A stretch of 64,000 bases of DNA from UBA5429 sp942493315 (GCA_942493315.1 OW818690.1:434001-498000), one strand, 5' to 3'. Shown: positions 50,544 through 58,633, counted from the stretch's first letter. Made by a program: numbers and translations. Notes: generated by a model not told the origin, from the sequence alone.

Positions 50544-52160
50544 ATGGAAACTACACAATTAGATATTTTTAAATCTAATATACTCAATACCAGTGAGATT
50601 CCTTTTCAGTTTCCCTACGATCAAATGGAATATTTGATAGATGGTGAAATCAGAATCTGGAAAGGGGATACGAATCAAGTTAACTCCCCTATCTTTTATC
50701 AAAAAGAGGGGGAGTTTTCCAATATAATTGGATCTTATCCATTAATGGATACTGAAACAGCGCTTTTAGCCCTTGACAGTGCCGTAAATGCTTATAAAAA
50801 TGGCACCGGCGAATGGCCAAAAATGGGATTAGAAAAACGGATCAACTGCATGTTAGAGTTTGTCCGATTCATGAAGTTGGAACGGACTAAAATCGTGCAT
50901 CTTTTGATGTGGGAGATTGGAAAAGCTCAAAAAGATTCTGAAAAAGAGTTTGATCGTACCATTGATTATATTTTAGATACCATTCAGGCTTTAAAAGAAT
51001 TGGACAGAACCAGTTCAAGATTAACCATTGAGCAAGGAATTATTGCACAAATCAAACGAGCACCTTTAGGCGTTGTCTTATGTATGGGACCTTTTAACTA
51101 TCCATTAAATGAGACATTTACGACTTTAATACCCGCATTGATTATGGGAAATACGGTCGTTTTTAAACCCCCAAAACTTGGGGTATTACTACATTCTCCA
51201 TTGTTAAAAGCGTTTCAACAAGCATTTCCAAAAGGGGTTGTTAATATTGTTTATGGGCAAGGACAAAAAGTGATTACTCCGATCTTAGAATCAGGAAAAA
51301 TCAATGTTCTGGCGTTTATTGGATCTTGTCGGGTGGCCGATGTTTTAAAAAAACAACATCCTAAACCTCATCTCATGAAGGCTGTTCTAGGGTTAGAAGC
51401 TAAAAATCCTGCCATCATTTTGCCGGATGCCAATCTGGAAGAAACGGTTAAGGAGTGTATAACAGGAGCTTTGTCATTTAATGGACAACGGTGTACTGCT
51501 TTAAAGATCCTTTTTGTTCATGAAGCCATACATGATATATTTGTTGAAAAACTGGTGTCTGAAATTGAAAAATTAAAAGTTGGACTTCCCTGGGAACCCG
51601 GTGTTTCTATTACACCATTACCTGAACACAACAAAACTGAATACTTAACCGGTTTAGTTGATGATGCTCTAAAACAGGGCGCAAGAGTAGCTAATCCATC
51701 AGGAAATCAATATTTTAAAACGGTATTCTTCCCTACTGTCATAACCGGAGTTAACGACAATATGCGTATTTATCATGAAGAGCAGTTTGGACCGATTGTT
51801 CCGATTGTGAAATATAGTTCCATTGATGAACCATTAAATTATGTCATCAATTCGAATTATGGACAACAAACTTCCATTTTCGGGAAAGACCATGAAACGA
51901 TTTCTGAGTTGGTGGATACTTTTGTCAATCAGGTATGTAGAGTCAATATCAACTCACAATGTCAACGTGGACCCGATGTTTTTCCCTTTACCGGACGAAA
52001 AGATTCTGCAGAAGGAACTCTCTCTGTGAGCGATGCATTACGGGTGTTTTCGATTCGTACTTTAGTCGCTCTGAAGGAAACCGAAGAGAACAAAGAGATC
52101 CTCCGGAAAATCCTATTAGATAGAAGTTCGGGATTTTTGAGTACGGAGTTTATTCTTTAA
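50544..52160 (+). CDS. NADP-dependent glyceraldehyde-3-phosphate dehydrogenase (GapN-like)
   Basis: 538 residues, aldehyde dehydrogenase superfamily. APLGVVLCMGPFNYPLNE is the cofactor-binding region, LGLEAKNPAI carries the catalytic Glu and SFNGQRCTALK the catalytic Cys; the FNGQRCTA motif and overall length fit non-phosphorylating GapN. It would oxidise glyceraldehyde 3-phosphate directly to 3-phosphoglycerate and make NADPH. Another aldehyde dehydrogenase with a different substrate cannot be excluded. A heptamer array starts 4 bp after the stop. Confidence 0.83.
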   Translation: METTQLDIFKSNILNTSEIPFQFPYDQMEYLIDGEIRIWKGDTNQVNSPIFYQKEGEFSNIIGSYPLMDTETALLALDSAVNAYKNGTGEWPKMGLEKRINCMLEFVRFMKLERTKIVHLLMWEIGKAQKDSEKEFDRTIDYILDTIQALKELDRTSSRLTIEQGIIAQIKRAPLGVVLCMGPFNYPLNETFTTLIPALIMGNTVVFKPPKLGVLLHSPLLKAFQQAFPKGVVNIVYGQGQKVITPILESGKINVLAFIGSCRVADVLKKQHPKPHLMKAVLGLEAKNPAIILPDANLEETVKECITGALSFNGQRCTALKILFVHEAIHDIFVEKLVSEIEKLKVGLPWEPGVSITPLPEHNKTEYLTGLVDDALKQGARVANPSGNQYFKTVFFPTVITGVNDNMRIYHEEQFGPIVPIVKYSSIDEPLNYVINSNYGQQTSIFGKDHETISELVDTFVNQVCRVNINSQCQRGPDVFPFTGRKDSAEGTLSVSDALRVFSIRTLVALKETEENKEILRKILLDRSSGFLSTEFIL

Positions 52161-52164
52161 AAAA

Positions 52165-52199
52165 GTCGATGGTCAATAGTCGATGGTCAATAGTCAATA
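52165..52199 (+). repeat. Heptamer tandem array, five units
   Basis: GTCGATG, GTCAATA, GTCGATG, GTCAATA, GTCAATA in one phase, starting 4 bp after the GapN-like stop. Confidence 0.9.
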
Positions 52200-52209
52200 T
52201 TTAAACCAC

Positions 52210-52272
52210 TTCATTCTTCATTATTCATTCTTCATTCTTCATTATTCATTATTCATTATTCATTATTCATTA
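52210..52272 (+). repeat. Heptamer tandem array, nine units
   Basis: TTCATTC and TTCATTA units in one phase (nine in total), ending 4 bp before the ATG of the hemolysin III family gene. A change in unit number would change the leader by 7 bp steps. Confidence 0.93.
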
Positions 52273-52276
52273 AAAC

Positions 52277-52930
52277 ATGTCTGGAATAAAGGTTTACACT
52301 AAAAGGGAAGAGAGGGCCAATTATTTAACCCATGCTTTTGGGGTTTTGGTAGCGGTTGGAGCTGCCATTTATCTAATTCACAAATCGGTGGTTGCAGATA
52401 ATGGATGGGCAGTTTTTGCTTACTCCATTTATGGTTTCGGGATGTTGATGTGCATGTTGTCGTCAACCTTGTATCATTATGTTCAGGAGCCCAAAACCAA
52501 GAAAATATTTCGTCATATTGACCATGGCAACATCTATATACAGATTGCCACCAGTTATTCTCCGGTAACATTGATTCTTCTAAGAGAACATGGGATTTGG
52601 GGATGGTTGATATTCGGATTAGTGTGGTTTTTTGCTTTTGTAGGCATATTGCTCAATTTCAGAGAATTAAAACCCAACAACAACCTCAAAACGATCTTTT
52701 ATATAGTGATCAGTTCCACCATCTTTATTGCTATCAAACCGATGATTGATGTTTGTATAGCACAAGACTGCATGTCAATTTTGTACTGGCTCATCATAGG
52801 TGGGGTTTTCTACATTGCCGGCACTTTCTTTTACGCCTCCAAAAAAGAGTTTATGCACGCCATTTTCCATGTTTTTGTCCTGTTAGGATTGATTAGCCAC
52901 ATCATTTCGGCGTCGATGATACCGTTGTAA
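52277..52930 (+). CDS. Hemolysin III family membrane protein (TrhA-like)
   Basis: 217 residues with seven hydrophobic segments. Motifs of the PAQR/hemolysin III family are intact: NYLTHAFGV in TM1, SSTLYHYV, the metal-site helix RHIDHGNIYIQI, and the C-terminal HAIFHVFVLLG, which supply the Ser, Asp and His residues for zinc. Bacterial members affect membrane fluidity; hemolytic activity should not be assumed. Its start is directly preceded by a heptamer array instead of an ordinary leader. Confidence 0.9.
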   Translation: MSGIKVYTKREERANYLTHAFGVLVAVGAAIYLIHKSVVADNGWAVFAYSIYGFGMLMCMLSSTLYHYVQEPKTKKIFRHIDHGNIYIQIATSYSPVTLILLREHGIWGWLIFGLVWFFAFVGILLNFRELKPNNNLKTIFYIVISSTIFIAIKPMIDVCIAQDCMSILYWLIIGGVFYIAGTFFYASKKEFMHAIFHVFVLLGLISHIISASMIPL

Positions 52931-52936
52931 TAGGGT

Positions 52937-53120
52937 TTTTCGCATTAGGGCGAAGGCCAGGTACCCCGCAAGTTGAGCTGCTTAGTGGTGCACGAGACGT
53001 GCAGAGCGACGAAGGAGCTCCTGCACGGCCGTTGCACCACTTGGGCAGCGAAACGAGGAGTACAGGCCGGAGCCCGACGGCGTGGGTGGAAATGTGGGAT
53101 GGGAAAGCCGGAATGCCCAA
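52937..53120 (-). repeat. GC-rich hairpin repeat, copy C
   Basis: On the minus strand: TTTGGGCATTCCGGCTTTCC, CCCACGCCGTCGGGCTCC, CGGCCTGTACTCCTCGTTTC, then a hairpin pairing AGTGGTGCA with TGCACCACT, then GCAGCTCAACTTGCGGGG and CCCTAATGCGAA at the end. It is the fullest uninterrupted copy and explains most of the 343-bp gap before the helicase gene. Confidence 0.8.
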
Positions 53121-53153
53121 AAAAAATTAGCTAATTCTCTCATTATTTTTCTG

Positions 53154-53161
53154 TACCTTTG
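53154..53161 (+). promoter_or_regulatory. -7 box for the DEAD-box helicase gene
   Basis: TACCTTTG, about 113 bp before the ATG at 53274. The leader is long enough to hold regulatory RNA structure, but no clear hairpin was seen. Confidence 0.5.
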
Positions 53162-53273
53162 CCAAAAATTTGATACAGATATTTTATCATCTGAACTATT
53201 TCAAATTCAAGTAATTAATATTCCTACATGAAACGTACTGTTGACCATATTGGGTAGGAAAAAAAATGTAAGA

Positions 53274-54533
53274 ATGCAATTTAAAGAATTAGGAATTATT
53301 GAGCCAATCCTTAAGGCTCTTCAAGAGGAAAACTACTCAGAACCAACCTCTATACAAGAAAAAGCGATCCCCGTTATTTTAACTAAAAGAGATGTATTAG
53401 GCAGTGCCCAAACCGGAACCGGGAAAACCGCAGCGTTTGCGATCCCTATTTTACAACATCTCTATTTGGATCGTCAAAAGAACCATGGCTCTAAGAAAAT
53501 TAAAGCATTGGTGATCACGCCAACCCGTGAATTGGCCATTCAGATTGGGGAGAGCTTCTCCGTTTATGGAAGACATACGGGCATCAAAAATACCGTGATT
53601 TTCGGTGGAGTAACTCAAGGCAAACAAACCACCGCGTTGAATCATGGAATTGATATTTTAGTTGCCACTCCCGGAAGGTTATTAGACCTTTACAATCAAG
53701 GATTTGTGAAACTTAAAGATATCGAATATTTCGTATTGGATGAAGCTGACAGAATGCTGGATATGGGATTTATACATGATATTAAAAGGATCATCACTCT
53801 TTTGCCTCAACAAAGACAATCTCTGTTTTTCTCAGCTACAATGCCTCAGGATATCGTAGAATTATCTCAGAAAATCATACATAATCCGGCAAAAATAAGT
53901 GTTACCCCTGTTTCATCCACGGCTGAGACCATTAATCAATATCTTTATTACACAAACAAAGCTACCAAAAGAGAGCTATTGTTGTATATACTTGATAAAC
54001 ACAAAATTAACCAGGTTTTAGTCTTCACTAAAACCAAACATGGTGCAGACAAGATTGTGACTTATTTGAAATCCAAAAAGATTGATTGTTCTGCTATTCA
54101 TGGGGATAAAGCTCAAAACCAACGACAAAAAGCGCTGTCTCAGTTCAAAGATGGGGAGATCCAGGTGTTGGTAGCTACTGATATTGCTGCAAGGGGAATT
54201 GACATCGACAAGCTCAAGTTTGTGATCAACTTTGACATTCCAAATATCTCAGAAACTTATGTACATCGTATTGGCAGATCGGGTCGTGCAGGGGATGAGG
54301 GAAATTCGATCTCCATCTGTGAACCGGAAGAAAACAGCTATATCAAAGATATTGAAAAGCTGATCCGTCTCAAAATTGAAGTGATCAAAGATCATCCATA
54401 TCCTCAGACAGAAGCCCCAATGTCAACAGCTGAAAAGCGAATTTTTGAAAAAGAGAAGTTGGAGAAGAAAAGGGAGTTTTTTGAAGCCAAAAGGAAAAAG
54501 GAAGTGCGTCCAGCTAATAAGCGAATGAGATAA
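53274..54533 (+). CDS. DEAD-box RNA helicase (RhlE-like)
   Basis: About 419 residues from ATG 53274, where the family start MQFKELGI begins; an in-frame ATG 33 bp upstream adds nothing conserved. All motifs are intact: Q motif PTSIQEKAIP, AQTGTGKT, PTRELA, TPGRLLD, VLDEADRMLD, SAT, ATDIAARGIDID and HRIGRSGRAG. The C-terminal tail is short and basic (KKREFFEAKRKKEVRPANKRM). It unwinds RNA, probably in ribosome assembly, RNA decay or cold adaptation. An octamer array begins 4 bp after the stop. Confidence 0.93.
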   Translation: MQFKELGIIEPILKALQEENYSEPTSIQEKAIPVILTKRDVLGSAQTGTGKTAAFAIPILQHLYLDRQKNHGSKKIKALVITPTRELAIQIGESFSVYGRHTGIKNTVIFGGVTQGKQTTALNHGIDILVATPGRLLDLYNQGFVKLKDIEYFVLDEADRMLDMGFIHDIKRIITLLPQQRQSLFFSATMPQDIVELSQKIIHNPAKISVTPVSSTAETINQYLYYTNKATKRELLLYILDKHKINQVLVFTKTKHGADKIVTYLKSKKIDCSAIHGDKAQNQRQKALSQFKDGEIQVLVATDIAARGIDIDKLKFVINFDIPNISETYVHRIGRSGRAGDEGNSISICEPEENSYIKDIEKLIRLKIEVIKDHPYPQTEAPMSTAEKRIFEKEKLEKKREFFEAKRKKEVRPANKRMR

Positions 54534-54536
54534 TAA

Positions 54537-54600
54537 GCTAATATGCTAATGTGCTAATATGCTAATGTGCTAATATGCTAATGTGCTAATGTCCTAATAT
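54537..54600 (+). repeat. Octamer tandem array, eight units
   Basis: GCTAATAT and GCTAATGT alternate, ending with CCTAATAT, eight units in one phase. It starts 4 bp after the helicase stop and is the same family as 45203-45234. Confidence 0.95.
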
Positions 54601-54642
54601 CAAATAATAATTCGTGTTATTCGTGGCTATTTTAAAAACACC

Positions 54643-54690
54643 ATGGAACGGGAATGATGCGGGTGCTTCGTATCACGTTCCGCAATAGGT
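54643..54690. repeat. Inverted-repeat element D1 (GGAACG ... CGTTCC)
   Basis: GGAACG, then AATGATGCGGGTGCTTCG, then CGTTCC. It shares GGAACG and GCGGGTGCTTCG with element D2 at 56209. The minus-strand SelO gene uses its right part for the last codons and stop. Just before it lies ATTCGTGTTATTCGTGGC, another short repeated phrase. Confidence 0.6.
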
Positions 54691-56148
54691 TTTGTATTCT
54701 GTTCTAAAATCCTCAATTCCTAACAGATACCGATTGTCAACGTCTTGCAATTGATAAGGGTTTTTAAGTATTTGTAACCATAATTCCAACTCGTTTAAAT
54801 CACCTTTTACCGCCTGATCTAATACTTGTTCAACGATATGATTTCTAGGAATATAGAAAGGATTTTGGATTTTCATTAAAGCTTTTGCTGCCTCAACCCC
54901 ACCCTTTTGTTGGTTTACTCTGGTATTCCATTGGGTTAGCCATGGTTGTCCTGTATCAGAAAGAATAGGATGTGTAGGAAAAATTTCAGGATTTATCAAA
55001 GCTGAAAAAGTATTGGTAAAATCTGTTTTATGAGTGTACATAAACTGCAACAGATTATCAACAAGCTGTTTATCAAGTTGTTCAGGAGTTACTATTCCAA
55101 ATTTTGAAAACATCATAAGATACCATTTATCTTGAAATTCCTCTTGCAAAGTATGGAGTAATTCTTTTACAATCACGACACTTTGGTAAGCATCTTTGTG
55201 TATAAGGGGTTGCAATGCATTTGCCAAAACAGAGAGGTTCCAGAAAATGATAGAGGGTTGATTTTCATAAGAATAACGGCCGTATTGATCTATAGAGCTA
55301 TAAACTGTTCGGGGATGGTATTGATTCATAAAAGCACAAGGGCCATAATCAAAAGTTTCACCGGAAATGCTTGTATTATCGGTATTCATCACTCCATGAA
55401 TAAACCCAACACGCATCCAGTTCAGAATTAAATCGATTTGTTTAACGGTAACTGTTTTGAGTAGTTCCAACGGAGGATTTTCAGAATCTAAAATTTCCGG
55501 ATAATGTCTTTGAATCACATAATGGGTTAGCTTTTCCAGATCTTGTCGTGTACCATAGTGAGCAGCATACTCAAAAGTTCCAACACGGATATGGCTTTTC
55601 ATCACACGAGTCAGAATTGCCCCTTTCTGCACCTCTTCTCTCCAAACCTCATCCTGAGATGCAACTACAGCTAAAGAGCGGGAAGTGGGAATGTTTAGAT
55701 GAAACATCGCTTCACTTAAAAGATACTCTCTCAACATTGCCCGAAGGGTAGCTTTTCCATCTCCTCTTCGGGAATAGGGTGTCCTTCCGGAACCTTTCAA
55801 CTGGATATCAAATCTTTCACCGGATGGTGTGATTTGTTCTCCTAATAAAATAGCCCTTCCATCGCCCAACATGGTAAAATGCCCATACTGATGTCCTGCA
55901 TAAGCCTGAGCAATAGGTTGAGCACCTTCAGGAGTCAAATTTCCTGATAGTTCCAGGGTAGTTTGATCTATTTTAGTTTCCAGGAACTCCAATCCAAGTG
56001 ATTTTGCCAATGGAGTATTGAAAAGCATCATTTGTGGTGAAGTCACCATGGAGGGTTGTTGAAAGTTATAAAAAACGGGCGGCAGCGTGAGGTAAGAGTT
56101 GTCGAACTGCCATTTGGGGGGAATATTTGATATCATATTAGTTTTCAT
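54673..56148 (-). CDS. selO: Protein adenylyltransferase SelO (YdiU family)
   Basis: 491 residues. AYAGHQYGHFTMLGDGRAILLGE, QLKGSGRTPYSRRGDGKATLRAMLREYL and HGVMNTDNTSISGETFDYGPCAFM are the hallmark motifs of the SelO pseudokinase fold, which AMPylates Ser/Thr/Tyr residues of proteins; the last contains the metal-binding Asn and Asp. The C terminus ends YCGT, with Cys at the place where eukaryotic SelO has selenocysteine. The final codons lie in repeat element D1. No promoter box was seen. Confidence 0.95.
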   Translation of the reverse strand: MKTNMISNIPPKWQFDNSYLTLPPVFYNFQQPSMVTSPQMMLFNTPLAKSLGLEFLETKIDQTTLELSGNLTPEGAQPIAQAYAGHQYGHFTMLGDGRAILLGEQITPSGERFDIQLKGSGRTPYSRRGDGKATLRAMLREYLLSEAMFHLNIPTSRSLAVVASQDEVWREEVQKGAILTRVMKSHIRVGTFEYAAHYGTRQDLEKLTHYVIQRHYPEILDSENPPLELLKTVTVKQIDLILNWMRVGFIHGVMNTDNTSISGETFDYGPCAFMNQYHPRTVYSSIDQYGRYSYENQPSIIFWNLSVLANALQPLIHKDAYQSVVIVKELLHTLQEEFQDKWYLMMFSKFGIVTPEQLDKQLVDNLLQFMYTHKTDFTNTFSALINPEIFPTHPILSDTGQPWLTQWNTRVNQQKGGVEAAKALMKIQNPFYIPRNHIVEQVLDQAVKGDLNELELWLQILKNPYQLQDVDNRYLLGIEDFRTEYKTYCGT

Positions 56149-56208
56149 TTATATTAATTGTTGACTTAATTTTTGTAAAAAGGTTATTTTGAATTTTTGT
56201 ATAAATTA

Positions 56209-56433
56209 ATGGAACGCGGATGAGGCGGGTGCTTCGCAAAACGGATATAAACGGATTTTTATTTACCAATTATTAGCGCATTCGCGGCTTTTTTGGAACT
56301 CAAAGTTAAAAGAAGTAAAAAAAGTTTCTCAAAGTAGTTCTTCTTTAACTTTGTGAAAACTTCATGAAACTTAGTGAACCAAAAAGAATCCGTGTAAATC
56401 AGCGTTTGAAAATCCGTTTGATCCGCGTTCCAT
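56209..56433. repeat. Inverted-repeat element D2
   Basis: ATGGAACGCGGAT (56209-56221) is the perfect reverse complement of ATCCGCGTTCCAT (56421-56433). Inside are further CGGAT/ATCCG phrases near both arms and CTTTGTGAA/CTTAGTGAA phrases near the right arm. No gene fits here; a 62-codon minus-strand frame inside is a chance reading. It explains most of the 408-bp gap between SelO and the DUF134 gene. Confidence 0.75.
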
Positions 56434-56434
56434 A

Positions 56435-56462
56435 AGGTGAAGGGCAAAGAGCGAATGGCAAA
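56435..56462 (+). repeat. Short degenerate heptamer array
   Basis: AGGTGAA, GGGCAAA, GAGCGAA, TGGCAAA in one phase, a degenerate member of the GGCGAA family, directly after element D2. Confidence 0.6.
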
Positions 56463-56504
56463 TGTGAGATATTATAGTTTTTAAAAATATTTTAAGTCTC
56501 CCCC

Positions 56505-56551
56505 TTGAATAATGAACATATGTTCATTATCTTTGCAGCGAACAAATGTTT
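56505..56551 (+). promoter_or_regulatory. DUF134 operon promoter with two palindromic operators
   Basis: TTG at 56505 and TATCTTTG at 56528 are 20 bp apart, a good -33/-7 pair. Between them lies the perfect 18-bp palindrome AATGAACATATGTTCATT (56511-56528). A second, weaker copy, GAACAAATGTTT (56540-56551), follows the -7 box directly. A repressor bound here would block RNA polymerase. Confidence 0.72.
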
Positions 56552-56556
56552 AACTT

Positions 56557-57015
56557 ATGTCACCAAGAAAATTAGTGCCCCGAAAAATATCTTCTCCTCC
56601 AAAAATAAAAGGATTTAAACCTTATGGAATTGCTGAAGAGTTAGAGAAATCGGACATAATAACATTACAGTTTGAAGAATATGAAGCTCTGAAAATGTGT
56701 GATTATGATCAATTGAATCACTGTGAAGCAGCGGCAATCATGAACATTTCGCGTCCCACTTTTACCAGAATTTACGCCATTGCTCGACAAAAAATGGCAA
56801 AAGCGCTTGTAGAAGGATCGCAAATTAGTATTGAGGGGGGCAAAATCTATTTTGACAGTGATTGGTATCAATGCTCTTCCTGCCCTTCTGTTTTCATTAA
56901 TATCGACAAAGAAATAGATCGGGAAATGTGTCCTATTTGCTGCTGCAAACAGATACGCCGATTTAATAATGAACTTGAATTCAATAAAAATAATACAAAT
57001 AAATATAAAGTCTAA
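56557..57015 (+). CDS. DUF134 helix-turn-helix regulator with zinc ribbon
   Basis: 152 residues. LEEYEALKMCDY-like DUF134 start (ITLQFEEYEALKMCDYDQL), then the helix-turn-helix HCEAAAIMNISRPTFTRIYAIARQKMAKAL, as in region 4 of sigma factors. The C-terminal CSSCPSVF ... MCPICCC supplies four or more cysteines for metal. DUF134 genes commonly sit with NifX-like and Mrp genes, as here. It probably controls this operon through the palindromes at 56511 and 56540; that is inference. It is 11 bp upstream of the next gene. Confidence 0.85.
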   Translation: MSPRKLVPRKISSPPKIKGFKPYGIAEELEKSDIITLQFEEYEALKMCDYDQLNHCEAAAIMNISRPTFTRIYAIARQKMAKALVEGSQISIEGGKIYFDSDWYQCSSCPSVFINIDKEIDREMCPICCCKQIRRFNNELEFNKNNTNKYKV

Positions 57016-57026
57016 ATCAAAAAAAT

Positions 57027-57407
57027 ATGATGAAAATTGCAGTACCCGTTACACCAAGTAACGAAATAGACTCCCACTTCGGGCATTGTTCATTTTACAA
57101 TGTGTACACTATTTCAAATCAACAAATTACAGATATTGAAAAGATTGATTCTCCTCAAGGTTGTGGTTGTAAATCAAATATTGCATCGGTACTAGCTTCT
57201 AAAGGAGTAACTCTGTTGTTAGCCGGAGGAATTGGAGAGGGCGCTATCAATGTTTTATACTTTTCCGGAATAGAAGTGATCAGAGGATGTAGCGGCAATG
57301 CTACGGATGTAGTAAACCTTTACCTTGCAGGATCTGTTCAGGACAGTGGTTCTTCATGCCAACTCCACAATGAACATGGAGATCATGAACACACTTGTCA
57401 ACATTAA
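57027..57407 (+). CDS. NifX/NifB-type dinitrogenase cofactor-family protein
   Basis: 126 residues. IAVPVTPSNEIDSHFGHCSFYNVYTI is the start of the Nitro_FeMo-Co fold, and GVTLLLAGGIGEGAINVLYFSGIEVIRGCSG completes it. The C-terminal tail is His/Cys-rich (CQLHNEHGDHEHTCQH) and could bind metal. No nitrogenase genes are present, so a role in iron-sulfur or metal handling with the next gene, an Mrp ATPase, is more likely than nitrogen fixation. Second gene of the DUF134 operon. Confidence 0.85.
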   Translation: MMKIAVPVTPSNEIDSHFGHCSFYNVYTISNQQITDIEKIDSPQGCGCKSNIASVLASKGVTLLLAGGIGEGAINVLYFSGIEVIRGCSGNATDVVNLYLAGSVQDSGSSCQLHNEHGDHEHTCQH

Positions 57408-57429
57408 AAAGTAATAAAAATTAACTTAT

Positions 57430-58227
57430 ATGGACTTATTAAACCCAAAAATTAAACTCGATAACGTAAAACACGTTGTGATTGTAGCTTCCGGCAAAGG
57501 GGGCGTTGGTAAATCTACCGTTTCTGTCAATTTAGCGATCTCATTAGCACGCCAGGGACTCAAAGTAGCCTTAGTGGATGCTGATTTATATGGCCCTTCC
57601 ATTCCGAAAATGATGGGCGTTGAAGATATTCAACCTGAAGTGACGATGATTGGTGACAAAGAGGTGTTTTTCCCGGTAGAAAAGTACGGAATCAAAATGA
57701 TCTCCATCGGTTTCTTTGTGTCTAAAGAGCGTCCATTGATCTGGAGAGGTCCTATGGCATCAACTGCAATTACCCAACTTTTGGAAAACACCGAATGGGG
57801 AGAGATCGACTATATGATCATCGACTTTCCTCCGGGAACTGGTGATATTCAGTTGACAGCCATACAAAAACTAAACCTATCAGGAGCCATTATTGTAACC
57901 ACCCCTCAAGAGATTGCGGTTAATGATGCCCGTAAGGCTGCGTCTATGTTCGAAGATCCCCATATCAATGTTCCTGTTTTGGGAATCTTGGAAAACATGT
58001 CCTGGTTCTCCCCTGCACCCCATCCTGAAGAAAAGTACTACATCTTTGGCAAAGGGGGCGGAAAAATGTTAGCGGAAGAGTATCACACCAAACTTTTTGG
58101 AGAAATTCCATTGGTCATGGAAGTGGGAGAAATGGCAGAAAAAGGATTGTCAATTTTCAATCAAAACGACAAAATTGTAGTTGATGAATTTGAAAAAATG
58201 GCACAAATTCTTCAAAATTCTTTGTAA
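57430..58227 (+). CDS. Mrp/ApbC-type P-loop ATPase for Fe-S cluster carriage
   Basis: 265 residues. A deviant Walker A SGKGGVGKST (residues 16-25), the DADLYGPSIPKMMG segment, DYMIIDFPPGTGD (Walker B region) and GILENMSWF identify the Mrp/NBP35 family. The N-terminal DUF59 domain of longer Mrp proteins is absent. The CxxC motif of some family members is not evident; the place reads FSPAPHPEEKYYIFGKGGG. It probably helps assemble or deliver Fe-S clusters with the NifX-like partner 22 bp upstream. Confidence 0.9.
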   Translation: MDLLNPKIKLDNVKHVVIVASGKGGVGKSTVSVNLAISLARQGLKVALVDADLYGPSIPKMMGVEDIQPEVTMIGDKEVFFPVEKYGIKMISIGFFVSKERPLIWRGPMASTAITQLLENTEWGEIDYMIIDFPPGTGDIQLTAIQKLNLSGAIIVTTPQEIAVNDARKAASMFEDPHINVPVLGILENMSWFSPAPHPEEKYYIFGKGGGKMLAEEYHTKLFGEIPLVMEVGEMAEKGLSIFNQNDKIVVDEFEKMAQILQNSL

Positions 58228-58320
58228 AAAAAGGAGAAAAATCATTTTTACAAACATGATAAATTATCTTTTTATCATTTTATTTCTCTAATTTACAATT
58301 ATTTAAAAAATATTTTATTA

Positions 58321-58383
58321 AATTTCCAATGGAACTATTTTCCATTGGAAATTTTTATTATCTTTGCAGTATCAAATTGATAC
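58321..58383 (+). promoter_or_regulatory. Terminator-operator-promoter junction
   Basis: AATTTCCAATGGA (58321-58333) pairs perfectly with TCCATTGGAAATT (58341-58353) and is followed by a T-rich stretch, which would terminate the mrp transcript. The -7 box TATCTTTG lies at 58359-58366. Immediately after it is the perfect palindrome GTATCAAATTGATAC (58369-58383), a good site for the MarR-type regulator encoded at the end of the operon. Confidence 0.68.
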
Positions 58384-58387
58384 AAAA

Positions 58388-58633
58388 ATGAACGCAAAAA
58401 TTAGTGCTTTAATCAAGAAATACAAACTGACTTTAATTGGAGTGGTAGTGGGAGCTATCGGAGGATATTTATACTACCGGTTTGTAGGATGTGAATCGGG
58501 TGCCTGTGCCATCACTTCGAGTCCAATTAATAGCACGATTTACGGAATGTTGCTTGGAGGATTATTATTCAACATGTTTCAAAAGGAAAAGAAAGAAACA
58601 AACACTCAACAAAATGAAGAAAAACATGATTAA
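58388..58633 (+). CDS. DUF6132-like small membrane protein
   Basis: About 81 residues from ATG 58388; an upstream in-frame TTG would read through the operator. A basic N terminus is followed by two hydrophobic, glycine-rich segments (LTLIGVVVGAIGGYLYYRF and ISSTIYGMLLGGLLFNMF-like) around GCESGACAITSSP, the cysteine motif of the DUF6132 family. It ends in a charged tail. First gene of the small-membrane-protein/thioredoxin/MarR operon; it overlaps the next gene by 8 bp. The function is unknown; the cysteines and the thioredoxin neighbour suggest redox or stress involvement. Confidence 0.75.
   Translation: MNAKISALIKKYKLTLIGVVVGAIGGYLYYRFVGCESGACAITSSPINSTIYGMLLGGLLFNMFQKEKKETNTQQNEEKHD

Noticed and set aside
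56259..56447. Minus-strand 62-codon frame
   Set aside because: It falls inside inverted-repeat element D2 and has no start context or similarity.
57027..58227. Nitrogen-fixation locus
   Set aside because: NifX-like and Mrp genes occur widely without nitrogenase; no nifHDK or nifB was seen.
58491..58625. N-terminal extension of the CC-motif membrane protein
   Set aside because: It runs out of frame through the DUF6132-like gene; the protein-like part begins at 58614-58626.
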